The notes beneath the pieces are model-generated. The model did no database searches. It had not been told where the DNA came from and saw nothing but the letters and a program-made list of their open reading frames with translations. Made by a program: the position numbers and the translations under genes. Shown here one piece after another: positions 50,122 through 63,100 of a stretch of DNA of 64,000 bases. Location of the stretch: assembly GCA_900239685.1 (NCBI GenBank), contig OENT01000033.1, forward strand, positions 186,001 through 250,000, read 5' to 3'. This DNA is from Rotaria macrura (Eukaryota > Rotifera > Eurotatoria > Philodinida > Philodinidae). How positions within the stretch are numbered: position 1 is the first letter of the stretch; each line of letters starts with the position of its first letter.

Positions 50122-51285
50122 ATCTATTTCAAGAACAAATTGATTTTTAATATTAGATTATTTATAACAAGGATATTCCACCAAAGTTATTTAGCTTATA
50201 AAAATAAACAATAAAAGAAATATTTAATCATTCATTCATTCTTCTCCTCCTAAGAGTCATCCAGAGATCTTAGCACACGTGTTGCCATCTCTCCTGAGAA
50301 TATATTATGTAATAATCAATAGATTTTATCATCATTTTAGTATTACTACTGTAATATCACTTGTTCAAATTATTTTACCAATAGTAACGGAGCAGAAAAG
50401 CGACTAGATACTATTTTTGTATATTTTCCAACATCTTCAAGAATTTATGCCAGAAGTCGATACTATTCACTTCGAAATTGCCTTTTTCATCGACCTGAAC
50501 CAAACGTTTTACAAGTTAGAAAAATGAATTTTAGTGCATTCGAACTAAACATTGAAATATAGCATGTGACAGATGATGTACTTTTCTACAGAATCATCTA
50601 ACAGTCTTTGGTTTATTGCAAAACATGTGTTCGATGGTGAGTATGTCTATGACAACTCATCTTGTCAATCGTTTCAAATACTATATAATAAGAACTTGAA
50701 AAATATTTCCAAGAATTTTTGAATGGTAATTTTCGAAATTTCTAATTCTGTATTGATTTGAAGAAAACAGTTATGTAGTTAATTAATATTCTATTGAAGC
50801 CGATAATAGAATCTTTTTCACAGCAAGATAATTGGTCGATTTATCGACTAGCTCATGTAGATTGTTCGTGTTTTTTTGATACACGACAAGCATGATTATT
50901 GTCATCAAACGTCTTTTTATATTTCTGTCATATGTCTATGACAACATGGTTCACCCAATGGAACATATCGATTGAAAACAGAGGAACTTTATCCTGTAAA
51001 CGCTAACGTATACAATAGACGGAACTATAAATACATGAAAAGAAATCCATCAATAAAACAGGGTTTGATAAAATTGAAAACATATGTTCAATACATAAGA
51101 CATTTGTGCGTAAATGAAAACTATGGCAGACAAAAACAAAATGCTTGTATTTACGAGCGTTCAGAATTAGTTTTCTTCTTGATTTTTACAATGTAAAATA
51201 CAGAAAAAAAAACAAATTCATCCTAATCTTTAAAGTACAGCTGACGAGAAGAAAAATGATAATAATAATAATACGTCATTGAAAT
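50122..51285. other. intergenic, convergent gene ends
   Basis: Lies between the 3' ends of the ependymin-fusion gene and the GPR107/108 gene. AT-rich, with no gene seen. Confidence 0.5.
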
Positions 51286-54200
51286 CTAAACATTTGTCGT
51301 GCTCAAGCGAATATGATGATAACCATCTTCATCATCGTCCTCCGGCGTTATCAAATCATTCGGATCTGTTGTTAATAATTTTGTTAAAGCTTTCTTCGGT
51401 TTTTGATTGACTTTAATAATTCGTTCAAACGCTGGATTTTGTGTTAATGGTAGATCGGTTTCACCATCAGCATCATCATCAGAATCTTGCGACAATGCTA
51501 AATATGGATTATTGATTGCTGGCTGGAATTTATAGGCCGTAAATACAAAAAAAATAAATGTTGTTAATTCAAAAAAAATAACTTCAAGCCATTCAAAACG
51601 AAATGGGACTGTTAATTTAACTATATAAACAACTATACGAGTTAAATAGATGTAAAATACAATCTAAAATTATTTTAAAAGACAACAACAAATAAATTTT
51701 TTTCGTAGAATATTAAATTAAAGCATACCATGACGTAGAATTGTCGGAAAATCTTCAATTTACTTAAACTGCTTAAAGCTTTTCCATCTGTTTTAGCTGA
51801 TTGCTCTAAATGCCGAATCGACCTATGCAAAAAAAAAGGGACAAAAGATTTATTGATATGTCTATCTATCTATCAATTTATATATATATATATATGTATT
51901 CTTTCAATATTACCAAACGATGGGAAATATAATTGCACCACAACATAAAAGATCAACGATAAAACATATTTGTCTCCATGTTACATAAACTGCATCACTT
52001 TCTTCTTTTTCTTCTAAAAATATTTGAGCAACAACAGCCAATATCTTAAATTAGAAAAATCAATCAAAACAACGCTATGAATCTATCGATATGTATATAG
52101 TTTATATTGAATGTCTACTTGTAGTGGTATAGCAATGATAAATAATTTTCTTTCGCGTTCGGAAAGAACATGTTTAATAAATGTAAAACCAGTGCCAACG
52201 AGTAAAATAGCGACAATTAAAAGAAGACCACGTAAACTAAAATTAAATATCGAACTTGTATTAACAATGATGAAAAAATAATTCCAATGTTTGTCGTATT
52301 TTAGTACAGATTCTTCTTGTTCTTTAATTCATGGTTTTCTAATCTCTATGCCGGTAAACATTAGATTAGATATGATTCATTCCATATGGCGCATGTCTTT
52401 TTAGTTGAATAACAACATTATTCAATTCAATATAACTATGATTTGTTGTCGATGCTCTATGGAATTTAAGAAACGATTTTGAACTGAACGAAGGGACAGT
52501 ATTCGCATTCAATTCACACAATACTCTCACGCACTATTAGAATTCCTAGAGCACAATACAAGTTTATACGAACAAAAATATACACTGAATACAAGTGTGC
52601 TCAATGGGACAAAGTATAGCCGAGTTTAACATGCACATGTTAAAGATCTTCAGTATTTCCAATGAGAAAATCAAATGAAACGTATATTGCCTTTACCATT
52701 AATTAAATATCTATTAATCAAAAAAAGAAAAAACATTGAAGAGATCAAAACTATTTTACTTTGCTACAATTCATGTTCTCTTTTGAGTCTACTGAGTTGA
52801 ATCCTAAGATAAGAATCTTCTATACATTCGATATCTCGAAAACATACCGATGAATTCAATGTTTTGATAATTTCTATCAGAGTAAAATTCAAACGTTTTA
52901 ATTACATCGATTCAAATAATTCATACGCCTATTGTCTATAAAAATGAATGAAACTCGAGCGAATACCACAAACATTGGATTCCTAAAAGCAAATTTTGAA
53001 ACCTGCTGTAGCATTTAGGACATAATGTGTCACCTTGGAAATAGACTAATAGAATACTCAGAGATCATAATAGATAATTATTTCAGGTACACATCGAATT
53101 TCAATATTAAGTCTGTGGAATTCAATGTGTAAAATGATATTGCTATTGTTATTACAGAATGATCACATAGGTAAATTCTTCGATGTCAAATAGACTTTTA
53201 TAGTAGATTCATGTTGCTTTCACTTACACATGAGTTATATAAAAAAGAATAGCCCATGCTTCTTCATGTCGACCTTTGGTTGCTATATAATGATGATTAA
53301 TCTAGAGTAAACTAATCTTTTAATACTTCTCTTCAAATAAAAGTACTATACCCCATGAAAGATAAGTGATAAAGCTTTAGTTAAAACGAGAAATAACATA
53401 AGGTAATGAATTTTGTACACCAGATGTCTAAAAATAAAATATGAAACGAATGAACAACGATACTGATTCAATGAAAAAATAACAAGAATGATTTTTTCAT
53501 AGCTGAGAGAAAAAATCATTCTTGTTATTTTCATGTACTAAGTATAAGACAAAACTTTCTTACTTGGACGTTTTTAAAACAAATATCCAATAGAATCCCG
53601 AAAGAAAATAAATAACAGCCCATGTAAAATAAAGTACAGGTAGTGGTATTTCTCCAGCTGATAGATAATTGTCGAGATTTCTTTCTATTAGGACAGCCTG
53701 AATAGAAAAAAAAATAAAATAAAAGGATACAACGAAACAATTTAACTTACACTTAAATTAATATTTAATGATCTCTGATTTAATTGATAGTCAGTTGTAT
53801 TAAAACAATTATGGAAATATAAATTATATAAACCTTCTTCAGATTCACGTTTGATTGTAATTTGAAACTAGATAATTGAATAGAATATGAATGAAGAAAT
53901 TAAACATAAGTATTGTACTTGAAAACGGAATCGATTCAATGTGTCACCAATTCGATTCATAGGAATTTCATTTACAAGTGTTTGATTTTTTTCTACTTTT
54001 TGTAGATTTGATGTTACTGTAACATTTGATGTTAATGTTGTATCTATATAATAGTTAGATAAGCCAATTTATCAATATAGACATATATATAGTTCTAATT
54101 ACTCAAATTTGATTGCACTATGTCTGATTGTCTTTCATATTGAATATCCAAAAGTTCAAAATCTGCAGAACGTCTTATAATTGTAATTCTACAAGAACAA

Positions 54201-54822
54201 TCTTACAAAACTATATCATAATATTAAAAGAACTTACTTGGATTTGTCTGACTTATGATCCATCATAAAATAAACATGCGGAATTTCATTTTGTTGTTCC
54301 GTTTGATAGAGAAAACACGAACGACTCGTATGACTTTGCTAATCAAATTTTTACACAAAAATACAAATGATTTAACAACTTTTGAAAATTCGTATTTTTA
54401 CCAAATATTCAGCGATACCACTATTCTTTGCTTTAGCAATACTAAATCCAAACTATTGAATAGTAATAAATAACAAATATTATAATTTCTATTGGGCAGA
54501 GAACAACTTTTGTTTTCATATCGCACTCACCACGCTATCTTTACCAACACCTGCTTTATCATAAGTAAAATCTGTAACATTGATATTCATTGTACCATGG
54601 CGAAGAAAACCAAATGTACTCAATAAAATTTGTTGACGATTGTCATCCTACGAGTTAGAATATTTAAAATACATCATAAATAATTCCAAAAAAAAACACG
54701 ACGATAAATGCCAAGAAATAGTAAATACTTACAACGATGTCAAGATTATGTATACGACAATCAATTGTTGAGAATAAAAATAGAGAGATTAATAAATTGA
54801 TGAACATTTTTACTTGTCGCAT
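51286..54822 (-). CDS. GPR107/GPR108 family seven-transmembrane protein (GOST, Lu7TM)
   Basis: Fourteen exons: 54822-54733, 54647-54531, 54452-54402, 54338-54238, 54188-54103, 54043-53919, 53867-53751, 53697-53564, 53427-53352, 53301-53228, 52236-52119, 52044-51914, 51822-51729, 51663-51286. All phases agree, giving 563 residues. A signal peptide and RIHNLDIV precede a lumenal GOLD-like domain (STFGFLRHGTMNINV, EEGLYNLYFHNC). The seven-helix region starts after YLSAGEIPLP and includes KHLVYKIHYLM, LSLIFHG, YITHVLRGLLLI, VGTGFTFIKHVLS, IVDLLCCGAIIFP and FYIYLTRIV. The end is FTAYKFQPAINNPYLALSQ plus an acidic tail, as in GPR107/108. Relatives sit in the Golgi and early endosome and act in membrane trafficking. 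Most introns are 48-160 bp; the one between exons 10 and 11 is 991 bp. Confidence 0.93.
53471..53534. repeat. palindrome inside a GPR107/108 intron
   Basis: Arms 53471-53498 and 53509-53534 are reverse complements apart from a 2-base length difference in a T run, with a 10-base loop. It lies within the 136-bp intron between exons 8 and 9. Confidence 0.85.
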
Positions 54823-55503
54823 AGATAAATCTAAAATGATATTCAAATTTGAAGTACTGTTCAAAACTATTCGATACTGTCAAATTTTATGGAAACGATT
54901 TTTGTTTGATATAACATTAACTTCTGTAATAATCAAATGTCGTTAATCAACCATGAATACCGTACAGTATCTTGATGTTCAAATACTAATTTGATCTGTT
55001 TAATACGATTACTATACTGTCGAGGAATATTTCTAGCATCTAGTCAAAGTTCAATCTTTCATAAATAATATTTCTCTATGTCGGAACTACTTTCTCATGA
55101 AAATAATAACTTTCAAATGATGATTTACATATTGTATACAACTTTACTTTATGCTTATAATGAAATCATTCGACATGATTTAAACAACAATCTAAGCTAC
55201 ATTCAAAAGTTTTCAATAGAGTCTCAGCTCATTAAAAGGGCATGCTCCAATCATCAAGAATAGAAACCTTTATTACTGATCGATTGATGTACGCATTCAG
55301 ATTGACTTCATCCATAGAATAGAATCAAGCAACGAAGTAAAGTAAGAATAAGCAAAAGTAAATTTACTGATTCATTATGATAACCAATCCAATAAAAACA
55401 GAGATGACATCTATCATCCAATAAATAACTTCTATCAAATCTATTTTTTTCGAAAACAAATGAGAAAAAAATTCAAAACCTTTCTTCAGATACTTATTGC
55501 CTG
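54823..55503. other. head-to-head intergenic region, probable shared promoter
   Basis: About 680 bases separate the divergent starts of GPR107/108 (-) and COMMD8 (+). No clear TATA box or other element could be assigned. Confidence 0.45.
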
Positions 55504-56263
55504 ATGGAAACTATCAAAGATTTATCTTCACTTTCAGAGAATAACTTTATTCAAGTAATTGAAAATTTTATTTCGTCTAAAAAAAAAAATACTGTATTAT
55601 TTTCAATTTAGGCACTGAGAAATATTCTTGATGAATATTTTCATCGTCATGTATCATCAAAACAAACAACCAGTATTGATCAACACATTCGCATGCAACT
55701 TGAAGATCTTCTTCGTAGTACAAATCCATCAGCGAACAAAGTCTTTTATATATTTATTATGTGTATTACATTCAGAATCCAATACTTCATACATTTATTT
55801 AGATAATAACAAACGATTTACCTGAGCATTTAGAAAAAACTTATATTAATTTTGTCAACGACTATCGACATGATATCGAACGGTATCATGTTCATCGGGC
55901 TAGTCAACATATGGATGAGTATCATTTGAAAAATTTTGATTGGAACGTTCGAGTAAATTACAACAGATTGAAAAGTTCAATAGACAACAAATACTAACTC
56001 GTTTGTTTTTAAATTTAGATTGTACTTCATGATGAACATTTATTTAAATGTCGTTTACCACTTGTTAATCTTCAATTGGAATTAACCGATGGTAAGAATG
56101 CCAAAGATATTCTTCTTGAACTTGATGAACAAGAATTAAATAGATTAATTGATGAAATGATGAAAATCGAACAGGTAAATTTGTCAAAAAGAAATTGCTT
56201 TTTTCTCATTCGTTAAATTTTCTTTAGGCCATGAACAATAACATTATTCGTCTTTCACAATGA
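55504..56263 (+). CDS. COMMD8: COMM domain-containing protein, COMMD8-like
   Basis: Five exons (55504-55554, 55612-55740, 55803-55952, 56019-56174, 56228-56263), all introns phase 0, encode 173 residues, against about 183 in vertebrate COMMD8. The helical N-terminal part (FIQALRNILDEYFHRH) is followed by the C-terminal COMM domain: LKNFDWNVRIVLHDEHLF, RLPLVNLQLELTDG, LDEQELNRLIDEMMK. COMMD proteins form the Commander complex, which recycles endosomal cargo. The FDW start of the domain and the RLPLVNLQL strand favour COMMD8 over its paralogues. The third exon is entered from an unusual but in-phase GTCTTT donor. The protein would act in the cytosol and on endosomes. Confidence 0.82.
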
Positions 56264-56303
56264 TTGTTTTTTTTTAGTTCAGTTGTTTTACTTCACGCAG
56301 TGC

Positions 56304-56309
56304 AATAAA
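56304..56309 (+). terminator. candidate poly(A) signal, COMMD8
   Basis: AATAAA, 41 bases after the stop codon. Confidence 0.55.
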
Positions 56310-59139
56310 ATCTTATCTTCCATGATTTTCATTTAATTGTTTTTTTTAATATATAACTTGATACTATAAATTAAGATATGTGTAAGAGAAATTTTTCTTA
56401 TTCAGACATTGATCAAATATAGATATATTTGTTCGTGTTCATTGATTTGGAGACTCGTATGATTGCGTCTAAAGTAATAAAATTTGTTTTATCTATCGTT
56501 AATTTTGATCCGAAACATTTTGTAATCTTTACGATTGACACGAGAATAGTAAGATGGGTGAATCGGTACAGTCGATGGACAAATATACATTGACCAAAGT
56601 AAATGTAGGTTGAGTACTTCATCAGCAAACTATGAGCGCTAAATAAAGAAGTTAGATGTTTCTTTAGCGAATTCTGAAAGCGTCAAAGATATGTGTTTAG
56701 CTCATACACAATCGAGTTATTTCTTTTTTGTGTAAATATCAATTTAGTTTTGATTAGAAATTTTTAAGCAATCAGCAGCTAGATTTTGTTGATAAAATAT
56801 TTTCAAGTAATAATGAAAAATAGTCTTGCTTTTAAGTCTATGGAGCCATGAGTTATGCATCGAAATGATGTATATGTGTATGCCATTTTAAATGATATTG
56901 ATACTTCTTGAATGATTGCATATCTTTTTATGTTTAACACGTAGATTCGAGATTTAGCAATGTTTCATCACTAAGTACATACTAACGGCATCTTTTTTTA
57001 TCTAATTTCGGTATCGTACACGAAACTATTATTTGAACGTGGTGATCGATGCACTGTTACTTTGTAATGTATGATAATTGATATGTTGCCAGTAACAAGA
57101 ACTGATTGCAAAGTGAAACAAAATTAACTATCACAACTTAATTATGTTGTGATCAGAGTTCATGTCAAATAGGTTCTTTGTCATTGTTTTCGAATCAGTT
57201 TGCGCGATCTCATGGTTTTATCATCAATCTTTTCTCGCAAACTTGCGCCAGAATATCACTGTTTCTTAGTCGATACAGATTTCTATAAATAGTTTTGTTC
57301 CTATGGCAGAAGGCTCAGACTCACCTTTTCACGTTATTCTTGATTTCTAAATTTACACATCAAATTACTAAATAGATACCGATCACTTCTTAGCTAAAGT
57401 CTAGTGAAACTTATCTTTTCGTTTCAGTTAACTATGAGAATGATTCGTCTCGTTTTGTTACTTTTGAATGTTAAAAACCAACGGATTTCCTGGGAGCGGA
57501 TCAGAAAGAAATAGTTTACTCATGTTGACCAACACACAACTCCAGACATCACAGGAACTTAGACCGAGTGTTCCGGCCCGGATATGTTTCTAATGTTTGC
57601 TTACTGACTTCCGACGATATGCTATAGGAAAGAATAAGAAATCAGTTGGAAAAAAATCAAAGATACTTCGAGTAGTTTTACTGGTTCGAAAAAATCAACC
57701 AATGAAAGAAGATACTCTACTAAAATATAATTATAATGCTTCATTCAGTTTTTTATACATCGTCGTTTTCTTGTGTACTCAAAAAAGCGAGTACATTCTA
57801 GAACCGGTCAGTGTGTCCTGCCCATCCGTTGACACGATAACTCTTTACAAATGCATTCGACTGAGCTGAAATTTTGTGCACAGAATTTTCTCATCATTAT
57901 CTCGGTCGAGTTCGAAGATGAGACGGATCCGGCAAGAAATGGCTGAGTTATCGAAAAACCTGTCATTACTGACCAAACAATCCCTGATGGGGTGGGTGTA
58001 CAGGGATTTTTTCAAAAACAAAATTTTTTCTCTGAATTATCCACAACGTATAGAAATCGACTCAGTCTTTAACGTTGATTCCGAATCTGATATTAGTTTT
58101 GAAACAAATCGAGCTTTCTAAAAGAACTTCGCCCGGAAAAGGTCTCGAAATACACAAAAACTGCATCCCGAAACTGAATTACCTAGATATGTCTCAGATG
58201 ACCAGTAGTGTTGGAGTTTCCCAAAAAAGTTTCCCAAGATACTTCTTCTGTGCACACATTCTAGAATGACTGATTTGTCTCAGTCACTTTTTGAAGTACA
58301 CAACTCTCGGACATTTAAGTCCGAAGTTTTCACATTTATTTATTATTCGAATTGATGAACTAGTTAAACGATCATGACTTTTAGGTTAGTACAATCGTTA
58401 AACTAGTTATCAGTACTGATTTTCGATAAAACGAAAACAAAAATAATTGATGAACACGTACTTTATTTATAAAAGTCAACCACAATGCTGGGCACATTAC
58501 ATGAAAAGAGAACAAAATGGTACTAAAGTTTTTTACTTAGTAACAATATATACTATGACTTTTCTTCTGCCTCTTATTAAATGACAAGAATTCTAACGAA
58601 TATTTTCGTAGACGCTGAAAAAGTCCTAGAACTTCGAACATCATTTTGTTTTCATTTAGTATCCCTATACTATGTAAATAAGATCGATTGTCCAATAAAG
58701 ATGGCAGATACCACCGATGTCTATAAAAAAGTTGTATGTCACCTTGTTAACACTTTTTTGCTTTTATATTTTATTTACTTTTTTTTCTTGTGTTGTCACT
58801 ATTCATCAAGTTTACACTATAACAAAAGGTATTTGGAACAGACACAAATTGATTTTTAATCAACAACATAATAGAAATCTCGGTACATTCCATTCTCGCT
58901 GACGACGATTTTTGCCGATTCCTACTTCACCGAAAGAATTTTTCTATATAGAAAAGTTCTTTCGGTGAAGTTGGAATCGGCGAAAATGGAATATACCCAA
59001 TAAGTTGATCATCTGCATCCGATGTTTAGATAGCTATAGGCGGGTTGTTTTATTTTTCTAGATTTATTGTTTCTCGAAATAAATTCACTTGTCAAAGCTT
59101 CACTCATAGTAGAATAAAAACAACAGAAAAATAAGTTTC
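56310..59139. other. intergenic with a composition island and a palindrome
   Basis: No supported gene. About 57470-58330 is noticeably richer in G and C than its surroundings and holds two adjacent open frames (57597-57869 and 57876-58121) without recognisable domains; it may be an old mobile-element remnant. A strong palindrome lies at 58883-58997. Confidence 0.45.
58883..58997. repeat. foldback element with near-perfect 39-bp arms
   Basis: The core 58909-58986 is a palindrome centred on TCTATATAGA, with one mismatch and two G-T pairs over 39-bp arms. Beyond a 16-base insertion on the left, similarity continues outward (GGTACATTCCATT at 58882-58894 against GGTATATTCCATT on the reversed right side). 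This suggests a small foldback element or MITE. No clear target duplication was found. Confidence 0.75.
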
Positions 59140-60195
59140 TCAATGATTTTTTTTCTCATCATTGTCAATAGTACTCGTGTTAATCGTCGATTTAATTTCA
59201 TTGTTGTGATTTGTTTCATTAAAATTTTTCATTTCTGTTAGTTCTTCTTCTGACAAAATTTTCAATTCTGTTTTAAGAATATAAGTTCCATCTTGATCAT
59301 TTCTTTCCAAAAGACAATATTCACAATTGTTAAAATTTGCTAATGTTTGGAATTTTTCTACTGACCAACGAAAATAGCGCATTAAAAATAATCTCATAAA
59401 TAGACCATGACTAATAATAACTATATTATCAATTGACATTGAAGTAGTATCCATTTTACGATACATACTATCCATAAATGAACTAACGCGATCGTAGACA
59501 TCAGCACCTGATTCACCAGTCTGAAATCGATAAAAGAATCGTCCGATTCTCGTTCTATCAGTGATCGTGATGTCACGTGTTGAAGGACTTATAAAATTTC
59601 CCCTAAACAAGAAAACAAATTTAAAGATCGAAATAATACTTTAGTATTCCTACCATTCCTGCTCTCTTATACGTGGATCTTCCCATACTTCCAAAATTTT
59701 TTCTGATGAAAATGCTTTACATATTAATTCACATGTGTCTCTTGAACGACGAAACGGACTTACATAACAAAATAATGTTTCATCATTTCCAATAACTTTC
59801 TTTAATTCTTTTCCACAATGAAGAGCTTGATCTTGTCCTTTTTCAGTTAAACCGATCATATGATCAGGTACTTTCGAATATATGGTTCCATCTTTGTTAC
59901 CATGGCTTTCACCATGTCGAATTAAGATAATACGTTTTGGACGCATTGAACATCGATACCGTCTCGCATGAATAATAATCTTTGAGCAAAGCCAACCAAA
60001 TATGTTAATTCGATATAAACTCCATAAAAGAATGAAAATCAATATTGAAATAGTAACAATTACAAACATCGTATTTGAATAAGAATGAAAATCTATTATA
60101 AATCTAAAAGATAAACATTCTTTGATCTTCTGCCTTGGACTTGTGTAAGAAAACGACTCACTGATATCAGTTGTTGCCTGAAACTTGTTTATCAT
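59140..60195 (-). CDS. membrane-anchored histidine phosphatase (phosphoglycerate mutase-like)
   Basis: Exons 60195-59654 and 59602-59140 join in phase 2 (51-bp intron) to 334 residues, or 292 if the ATG at 60069 is used. That ATG directly precedes the transmembrane segment (MFVIVTISILIFILLWSLY), so it is a credible alternative. The catalytic domain has RHGES with the phospho-accepting His, SPFRRSRDT with the second Arg, the acid in TGESGADVYDRV, and the second His in VIISHG. All core residues of branch 1 histidine phosphatases are present. It probably acts as a phosphomonoesterase tethered to a membrane; the substrate is unknown. The acidic, Asn/Thr-rich C-terminus is poorly conserved. Confidence 0.85.
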
Positions 60196-63100
60196 ACAGA
60201 TAAACAAAATAGAGATTTAAATTTTAGAAAAAATTATTATTTTGAAAACAAAAGCTGCACAAGTTTCCTCTTCTATTCACATAAATGCAAACAGTGTTTG
60301 AAATCATTCTTTTTCAATGTGTATGTTGGAATTTTGACAGAGAAACATGTACAGATTTTTTCCTTGTTGCTGCATCGTAGGACAAGTGAGAAAAAAGTGC
60401 TGGTTGGACTTACAAATTTCAAAGGAAAAAATATCGACATAATAAATTGTCGGTACATGTTTCACAAAATCAAATATAGTGGGACGTATCTCGTGGTATT
60501 AATTTAGTGTTATCATCGTAAGAAGCATTTAATATCAGTCACGAAAAAAAAGAATAATATGCCATTTTTTCGCTTATTAACTCTAAATGATAAACCATAT
60601 ATAAGTAGTTCATAGTGCTTATAGTTCTGTGATAATGTTCGTAGAGATTTTCTATTACCAATTACTTTAATAAATTGATATATAAATTCGAATGATTTTT
60701 AGTTGAACATCCATTTACTGTAAAATATCCCATTGTTTAGTAGTTGCTGTTATATAAATGATGTCCTTCACATCCCATCGATGAAATCTTTCTCGAGTTT
60801 AGTTACTTTCTTTATTAACTTGACTGAGTACGCGAAATGCAGCTTGCCGACTCACTGCTTTTCACTAGCTTAGTTGCTATAGCGAACTCTTCTTCTCGGC
60901 GCATACGTCACGATTCAAGTCAGCCATTCGTTCTGAGTACCTGAATATCATTTTCGTTTGGAAAAAGCTTGTCAAGAGCGTGACGAGTAAACATCTGATA
61001 TCTGTTTTTCAAAATTCTTCCATAACCAGGAGATCTAAGGTATGCACAAAATAACAATTTACAGCTGATACTTTCCTTATACGGTAATTACTAATTCAGA
61101 TTCATCATCTGTCGCTTGTCAACTGAGTCGCCGATCATAGCTTCATGCGACTAAGATTCATTAGGATTTCTTTTGTGAGAGTCTCAGATTTTAAAATAGA
61201 AGATATCATACAGAGTCGTGTTCTAATATCTGTCAATCTCGTGCAAACAGTCAACTTCTCGTCCCGGTCTTGAACCCGATAGAATTCTAGTTCTTTCTTC
61301 CTTACTTTACATTTTGTGATGCAATAATTTCGAGAACGGAGAATCGGAAAATAGTCATTGACACGCAAGCTGCAGATATCGAGACCGAGCCGGCTACATT
61401 TTTCTCAACATTTCATCTACCATGCTTTCTTCTTCACCCAACAGCGTCCGAAAATGACGGTTTCGAAAGAATTTTTCTTTCATTATTGTCACTTATTGAT
61501 CGATTGACACATCGAGAAACTTAAGTGAAATTCTCATTTATTAGTAAGCGAATAATGGAAGTGATGTAAGACAGAAAACCTGTCTAATGAAAGTATGTTA
61601 GTTGAACAAGAAAGAAATCAACTAAGAACTGAGAGACAGTCGACTCACACACACACACGCACACATATATATATATATATATAGATGGATGAATATATAG
61701 GTATCGTGAGTCACCATTTGTGACTTATGGGTTATTCATCAGAATGAAAGGAAATAAACCATAAAACAAAAGAATATTCGAAGGAAAATGAAAATATTCA
61801 GATGTGTCATCTTATGACATTTTTATTTTGTAATATTACTAGATCGTTCGTGAGTTTCACTTGACGAAGAAATGTGACGCAAAGCATTCGCTTCAATCAT
61901 AGAAAAAACAAATGTCAAATATAAATAAGTATTCTTTCAACAAATCGTTTGTTAAGACCTGCAAAGAATCAGAAAAAATTCACCCGTGGTCTATCGGTGA
62001 AAGACAAAGCAGTTCTTCGAAAACTCAGCACTCTGCCAGTCCTCCTGAAGCGTATCGATAGATTTCTAGCAATCGATCTCAATGATTCACTATTGACTAA
62101 CAGCTGTTTCCCGTATGAGTAGATAAGGCGGCATCTAAATTTTGTTTTTGTTCTCATTTGTTAAGTATCTCACACTGAAGAGAGTAGCTACACATCTTTC
62201 AAATTCGTCATTGTGGAACGTGCTTAACAGGTGAACGGAACAAGTTAGAGGAAATGTGGAAAAAAAAGTAATTGGTTCAATCTCGCCTTCGAACGAGTCG
62301 TTTCAGACGTTAGATTCTCGATGTCACTACGTCAAAAAATAACTAGTTACGAGACGTATGCAAAAGATAAAGAAAGAAAGTGAAATCTTGAAGGACCACT
62401 TAAAAAAAAGAAACTCACGTGTGACTGCATAAAAACAGTACGTTACACTGCATTAAAAGTGAAAACGAAAACAAAAATTAGTTACCACTTTATTTCCTCA
62501 CCTATGAAACAGTTGTCGATTCAGCAGATAGCCAATCATGAATCTTCGAGTCAATTAATTGATGAAGTATGAATGATTTTTAGAAATCTGTCGATGTATT
62601 TTGAGATGGTTGACAGAATGATAAAAATTTCGAATAATTGCTTTTTATGTTGCGCCTAAGTTTGATAAAGTCGTAGAGGACCATGTTGTGTCTTTAATTG
62701 GCAACTCACAGAATAATATTTCTGATTCCTTAAAGTTTTTAAAATGGATTTGTCGATCAACTTCTCGTTTTCTATGTGACATTTGTTTTCCCCTAAGACC
62801 AAAGTGACGGACATGCATCCTATTTTGTAGTCGAGTGAAGCTCGAGTACCATCTAGTTAAATTTAAAAACATATTTACTTGCCATGATCAACAGTTTTTC
62901 TTCCGATCAATTTATGAACGAAGTTCTAGATGATTTTTGGTTGAGTTACTTTAGTTGAAGGTATAACAACTTCAGCCATGAAAATAGAATTTTAGTTATT
63001 CGTTCAACTCTTTTAGATAAATTCATGACCAATTACTACTGGTTAAAGATTGGGACTAATTGATTATACGAGAAGCATCAATGAAATATGTATGAGTAGA

